NCBI RefSeq assembly: GCF_030247195.1
Contig: NC_080671.1
Location: forward strand, 11,919,343 to 11,983,342
From: Topomyia yanbarensis
Taxonomy: Eukaryota > Arthropoda > Insecta > Diptera > Culicidae
Direction: 5' to 3'
DNA: 64,000 bases
Shown: positions 59,021 through 64,000 of the stretch, piece by piece
Numbering within the stretch: the first letter of the stretch is position 1
How the letters are laid out: every line of letters begins with the position of its first letter
Position numbers and translations under genes: made by a program
The notes under the pieces: generated by a model
Told to the model about the DNA's origin: nothing
The model's input: the letters and a program-made list of their open reading frames with translations, nothing else
Databases searched by the model: none

Positions 59021-61200
59021 GTACCATTTTTAAAGGAAAAAAATCTACGTACTCGATTAGAAAGAAATTACACAATGGTAACTCATGCTGATACTTTGTA
59101 ACGAAAATTCTTCTATCAAATATTGACATAAAACTGTAGTGATAAAATATTTTTTTCTAACCAGAAAGTCTCACAAATATCGCATTTGTATAATTAATTG
59201 TACATTGCATGTGAAACAAAATAATAGAAAGAAATCGGCAACAGATCGAAAAAAATGGCGAAACCATTTTGTATGGAGAACTAGGGTAGATATTAGAAAT
59301 TTATCATCTTAAATTTTCGCATTAAGTCTTATATAAAATTCTTATTACATCGAAAAGGGAAATTTTGATATATAGAACTTCTAATTTTTTGAAAAAAACG
59401 GCAATCCACATTTTTATTATGATGGCCACATGATTTCAAAAAGTATGAACCGTCGAGATCTGATGTCAAAGCAAAACAGTACGATTTGAAAAAGAAAAAA
59501 AAGTGGTAAATATCAATTTGTTTGGACATTCTTATTAAAAAAGTATTGGAGTTGGAAAAACTTTTGACCATTGAATTTCTCAAACGAACTAGGCTTGGGA
59601 TCAAAACAAATTCAAATGATGGCATGAATTTAGGGTTCCAAATAAATCATTGTGTAGAAATTAAAAGAATGTAACAGAACTTCACAGTTTAAAACCAAAG
59701 TTCGCATGAAATTTAAAAAAAACTATCTTCCTGGTAAAAATGATCATCGAATTTCCCTAAAGACTCAGCTTTGGGAGCGGAACAGATCGAAGTGTTGTAC
59801 GGGTAGAAGGCTAATATTTTTGGCCATTTGAATTCCGAATAGTGACTTTTAGCCATATCTGATATCGCAAATAACGTCCAAACGTGTCAACCAAATTTTC
59901 CATCGTTTGTTTTATGCAGGATACGACAACTGAATCATCCTGCAGGGTTTTGTAATCAAAAAGACTGTCATACCCGTTACAGGCAGTCGAGCGTAAGTGT
60001 TTCTGGTGTAGTAAATTTTTGCCCATGTTCATGAAAATCTATCCATAGCAAGTGAGATAATCGTAAAGATGTGCGACAATTACATTTCGGACTACCACAG
60101 TGTATGCTGGTATACCGGAGGTCTAAGGCATCACTAGAGGCATCCGCGAAAACGCAGCTCCCATCAGAGGGTTCGAAATAAGCGAGCGTTAGAGGTGTCA
60201 GAAAGTAATGTGAGGGGGCGTGACGAGTCCGACCACTGTTCCACTACGACATAGCCGGTCTGTTCGCGGCACGGCAGGTCGAGACAGGCTATCACGAGGT
60301 GTGTAAGCAAGAAGCGAAAGCGTGCATGAGAGTCAGCCGGTTGGTCTCACACGGAACAAGGCAGCCTACTGCTTGGTCGAACTGATTCCGGCTCTCGCTG
60401 CGACTGCGAGGACGGGGGTTGACAAATGAATGTTATACGGCTACCACGCTATAACCGATAGATGGCGATAGTAGTAGGTATTATGAGACGAAAATGGGGA
60501 TCACGCGTCGGCGGTTCGCTTGATGACACTATCCCCATCCCCCTATAGATAACAAAAATATCTTACGTACGTCGCTAGCTATTGCCATAATGAATCAGAA
60601 AAACTTCAGTTTTTGACTCGAGGTCAAAAATAACGGGAGATAGATTTCCGGTTGTGGACCCATTCCAAAAAAAACTCGTATGGGGGAAAATGCTGCATAG
60701 TCGACATCTTGTGATGAGATCACTCAATTTTTTTTTATTCATTACTTATGTTACAAATACTATTTAACAAGAAATGAATGGAGCTCTTCATTACGTCAAA
60801 AAAATACCGAAATATGCTTATTTTTTCGCGCTCTACAGTCTGCTCCCCTTAAATTTACTCATACTGCTCTGATAACCTCAAATTGCGCAGTTAGATACTA
60901 ACGAAATATCGCACATGCTGAATTTACGTAAATCTGACGCCAACCAGTTGGCTTCAAGTGCTCAAAAACAAGCCAATCTAGTACGCAACTATTTTACTCT
61001 TCTAGAAAAAGTCAGCAAAATAAAAAGAAATGCGGTCGCCTACCAAAAGTAAGTTCCAGAACAAAGCAAAATGTGCTTTCAAGTGGCTAAACTACACAGT
61101 AAACTACAGTTTTAAGCAAAACAACGTAACGTAATCATAAACATAAGCGAGTAACGAAATATATAGCAAATCAACTCGAAAAAAATACTAATTTGTTACA
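59021..61200. other. Unassigned DNA with a GC-rich patch
   Basis: A GC-richer stretch at about 60070-60540 stands out from AT-rich neighbours and contains no significant open frame; it may be an old retroelement leader. Nothing else was recognised. Confidence 0.4.
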
Positions 61201-61214
61201 GTACACTACACCGT

Positions 61215-61650
61215 AAACACTTTTTAAACCCCTCTGGTGGTACCAATGCACTTTTCTCTACTTATCCAAACTCTGATTCATTCTCTGCACATTAATATAA
61301 GCGTTGGACTGCAACGAAGCTGATGAGCAGCATGGCAACAACACGTTTAAAACAAAAAATAGAATATTTAACTAGCGTAATCAGCATGAATTCAATGTTG
61401 TCATCACGTTAACATTTTTGAAAATGCTGGATGCTTTGTGAGGGGGTTTTAGTGTGAGGAGGAGTATGCGTTAGTAATCGTTTAATTTATTTTGGTATGA
61501 TATGTGGATCAGATCAGATCAGAAGAGAATACAGGTGTGAGGGTAGTCAAAGTGGGAGAGGGGGCCCATGGAACGGTGGTAGGAATGGGAATTGGGAAAG
61601 AGGAGTTTCTATTGAGGGTGTAACTACTCTAGGTTAGGTTTTGAGTACCT
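61215..61650 (+). repeat. Degenerate relative of the 62270-62870 repeat
   Basis: TCTGGTGGTACCAATGCACT, GCAACGAAGCTGATGAGC, TCAGCATGAATTCAATGTTG and a G-rich segment correspond in order to segments at 62290-62580. It is a direct-orientation, diverged copy. Confidence 0.6.
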
Positions 61651-61911
61651 ATGCGCAAACTGGTGCATCCAATTTTTTTCCCTAGGAAAAAAAACGTCGT
61701 AGTTGGCAAATTTAATCAAAGCTGCTTTATTAAGTCATTTGTGTTCTAGATCAAGTAATGTTGCATACGTTTTAATATGTATTGTATCATTTGTAAATTA
61801 TGATGGTGCTTGTTTGTTTGGAAATTGGCTTTGTGATCGCATTCTCCATCCCGCAACTCCGGAACTAGATGTCCGATCACCTAAAAATGCAATAGCAGGT
61901 AGGGAACCATT

Positions 61912-62130
61912 CATAAATTACGTGACGCTTTAGGGCAGGGAGGGGGTGTAACAAAATGTGACATGTTGTGTCATATGCGGGAGGGGGAGTAAGCTAGAAT
62001 GTAACGTGACATGTTTTTACTGAAAAAAAATAACGAATTTGTTACGCAATTGGGGAGTGGGGTATAAAGACAAACATGGGAGGAGGGAGAGTCAATTTTG
62101 GGCAATGTTTGCGTTACGTAATTTATGGCG
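61912..62130. mobile_element. 206-bp MITE family, copy 2
   Basis: The left end GGGAACCATTCATAAATTAC and the right-side GCGTTACGTAATTTATG match the ends of the MITE at 18702-18907. The interior shares GAGGGGGAGTAAGCTAGA and a GTGACATGTTGTG-like phrase. The right terminus is eroded. Confidence 0.8.
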
Positions 62131-62269
62131 TGCACAACTTTCCGTGTACATGTTTGATAAATTTGTCAAATGCTACGCATTTTGGATTTTAACTTCTTCG
62201 AAATCCTGATTTGAGAATTCCAGATTTGAAATACTCGGGCCCGATAGAAAATCAAAAGCTCAATGTTAA

Positions 62270-62870
62270 AAAAAACCTGTTTTAATCCACCTAGCGGTGC
62301 AATTGTGCCTTTCTCATTTCTCTAAACTATGGCACGGAGGCTTTTTATGTTCAACATAATTGTGGAAATGTCCATTACATTCTTAGTACACTTTGCACTT
62401 ATACACAATGGCTTGCCAGCCACGAACTTGATGAGCTACGTGTCGACGGTGAAACACTTGAAACAAAAAAATATCATACTTCATTAGCCTAATCAGCATT
62501 AGATCAATGTTATCTGCTTGCTAACTCATTTTGTCATGCGGGGGTGGGTATGTGAGGAGGGCGAAAGTCCCATGAACGAACGACTCCCTAGCTTAAATTG
62601 GTATGCTTTGTGTTATACTGGTGGTTTAATGATGATGGGGTTGAGAGGGGGGGTATGAAGGCTGAATGGGGAGGTGGTCTGAGGGGTGATTTAAGGGGAT
62701 TTTAAGGGGAGGGAAATGAACAGTAAAGGGGGGGGGGTGTAACCCCTCTCCGTAAACCATCAACTACGCCCCTGTTAAAATCCAGAAACCTTATGCGAGT
62801 CACAAAAAAAAATAGGTTGACGTTTTTCAGAGTGATTGCATAACCTTTCTATATGAGAAAGGCAAAACCA
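62270..62870 (-). mobile_element. Short interspersed relative of the 51496-52922 element
   Basis: The left edge (CACCTAGCGGTGCAATTGTG, CCTTTCTCA) is the inverse of the right edge of the 51496-52922 element. The right edge (GATTGCATAACCTTTCTATA, TGAGAAAGGC) is the inverse of its left edge. The interior differs and is G-rich near its right end. It is a second, opposite-strand member with different internal sequence. Confidence 0.75.
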
Positions 62871-64000
62871 AACCCGACAAATTTAAATTCAAAGAACCCA
62901 AATCCGATCTCAGGGAGTCGTCTAAGCTTGTCCACGGAGAGGAAGGTGGTGGTCAAAAACAAAGATATATGAATGACCATTTATGATTAAAATATTAATC
63001 ACGGATAATTTTCTCTTTATGTTTAGGGTGTATATTGTAATGCCTACTTAGATCAATAAAAAGAAACCCCAGTATTATTATTGGTTACTTCACTGTTGTT
63101 TCAAAAGTTTGTATAGCATGTTCCTATTTTCACGGTCATTTTCGTCCAAACACGTGTCATGTGAATTTGTAAGATGGAAAAATTGAAATTCGAAGTATGA
63201 AATTTAGGAAAGCACTTGAAAATTTTATAGCCGCTCTCGTATGTCTCGAGCTGACGAAGGGTTTTCAACTTGTAAAAGATCCAGTTAGGATATAAATGGT
63301 TTAAACTCCAATGAATGAAGATGAACTTCGCTTTTAAAATGTTTGTATATGACAATCGTCACTCTTCGTCTAGACCGTTTTTTTCATTCTGTGAATAATC
63401 TGATTAAATATTTTATTAATTTACTTACCCTAACCGGTAATGCATGAAACCATTGCAATGGTTTGGGTTAGTCTCCAAAATATTTCGGTTCGTCCGATCG
63501 CTACCTCAGAAATAAAACAAAACGATTTCCGATAACAACATCACCAGCGGACAGCTAGACGACCTCTCCGATCACGGACCAAAGGAAAAGAAAAACGAGT
63601 AAGTCCAAAAGTCGATCTCCGAAGACGTTTTGAGTTATTGGTTTCAGATAGCACAAATTGATATATTGACGGTCGCTACCATAGCCACCCGACCATTCTG
63701 TGTGTGTGCATTCCGATTTGATGATGAGACGATGCATGGGCAGACAAATAAATCTGGCATTCGAAACTAGCGCTGCTCTAATCCATCACGACCCAGACCG
63801 AGAGAGGCCCGCGATGGATGGATGCGACAAAATGTCAATTAACAATGCGTCACTCGGTCCGCCCGGCCACGGATGTTTGCCACTAGACATCGGACTGCTT
63901 CTGCTGATGAGGTAGGTTTTTAGGTTAGGAATAGATGATTGAATTCCCGCGTTGACGAGATAACTTCATCAGTGATTTATTGGAATCCATTAGGGTTGAA
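62871..64000. other. Unassigned DNA
   Basis: No gene, repeat end or RNA was identified. Confidence 0.4.

Overview
The window looks like repeat-dense DNA from a mosquito nuclear genome, most likely a culicine. It is AT-rich and shows no bacterial gene organisation, no rRNA or tRNA gene, and no host protein-coding exon that I can defend. The mosquito call is an inference from the transposons: a Juan-type jockey element, several jockey/R1-type non-LTR relics, a tRNA-like SINE, Tc1/mariner DD37E debris, and many hAT-type elements with 8-bp target duplications.

Layout. (1) 1-5399: mostly unassigned AT-rich DNA, a degenerate repeat field (about 3250-5060) and one TA-flanked MITE (3867-4105). (2) 5400-10298: a 4.9-kb hAT-like element with matching ends and an 8-bp target duplication. 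It contains a dead mariner transposase, a long hairpin, an intact gag-like ORF (7415-8215), a 164-bp tandem array and a decayed copy of the same gag-like ORF. (3) 10299-18560: unassigned DNA, a palindromic repeat block (14508-16232) and a SINE (16766-16930). (4) 18560-22953, minus strand: a non-LTR element whose ORF1 joins an N-terminal PHD-like finger to C-terminal zinc knuckles. A 2.0-kb hAT-type element (20635-22640) splits it and itself carries a hAT-type MITE (21317-21624); a 206-bp MITE interrupts its endonuclease. (5) 23391-25886: a plus-strand jockey-type relic with its own MITE. (6) 28320-29014: an R1-like RT relic on the minus strand. (7) 29380-32790: a decayed Juan-like element. (8) 34445-42220: a (TA)n microsatellite split by a complete errantivirus (insect endogenous retrovirus) with open gag, pol and env and nearly identical LTRs. 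(9) 43612-46201: another hAT-type element with a nested hAT-type MITE. (10) 46210-53894: unassigned DNA, relics and common interspersed repeats. (11) 54429-57572: a non-LTR EN-RT relic with a 250-bp MITE inserted exactly in its coding sequence. (12) 57600-64000: unassigned DNA, one more gag-like relic, a second copy of the 206-bp MITE family and two related interspersed repeats.

How it works together. Only the errantivirus looks potentially functional. Its gag and pol overlap in a -1 arrangement with a canonical A_AAT_TTT slip heptamer. A leader splice donor (35220) and an acceptor whose AG directly precedes the env ATG (40215) would make a subgenomic env message. The LTRs supply a TATA box and AATAAA signals. 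Everything else is mainly a stratified record of insertions, with relative order readable from nesting. I found no wholly new enzyme system. The most unusual items are the env-bearing errantivirus in a TA array with no polypurine tract before its 3' LTR, the intact orphan gag-like ORF flanked by inverted repeats, and the several exact nested insertions.
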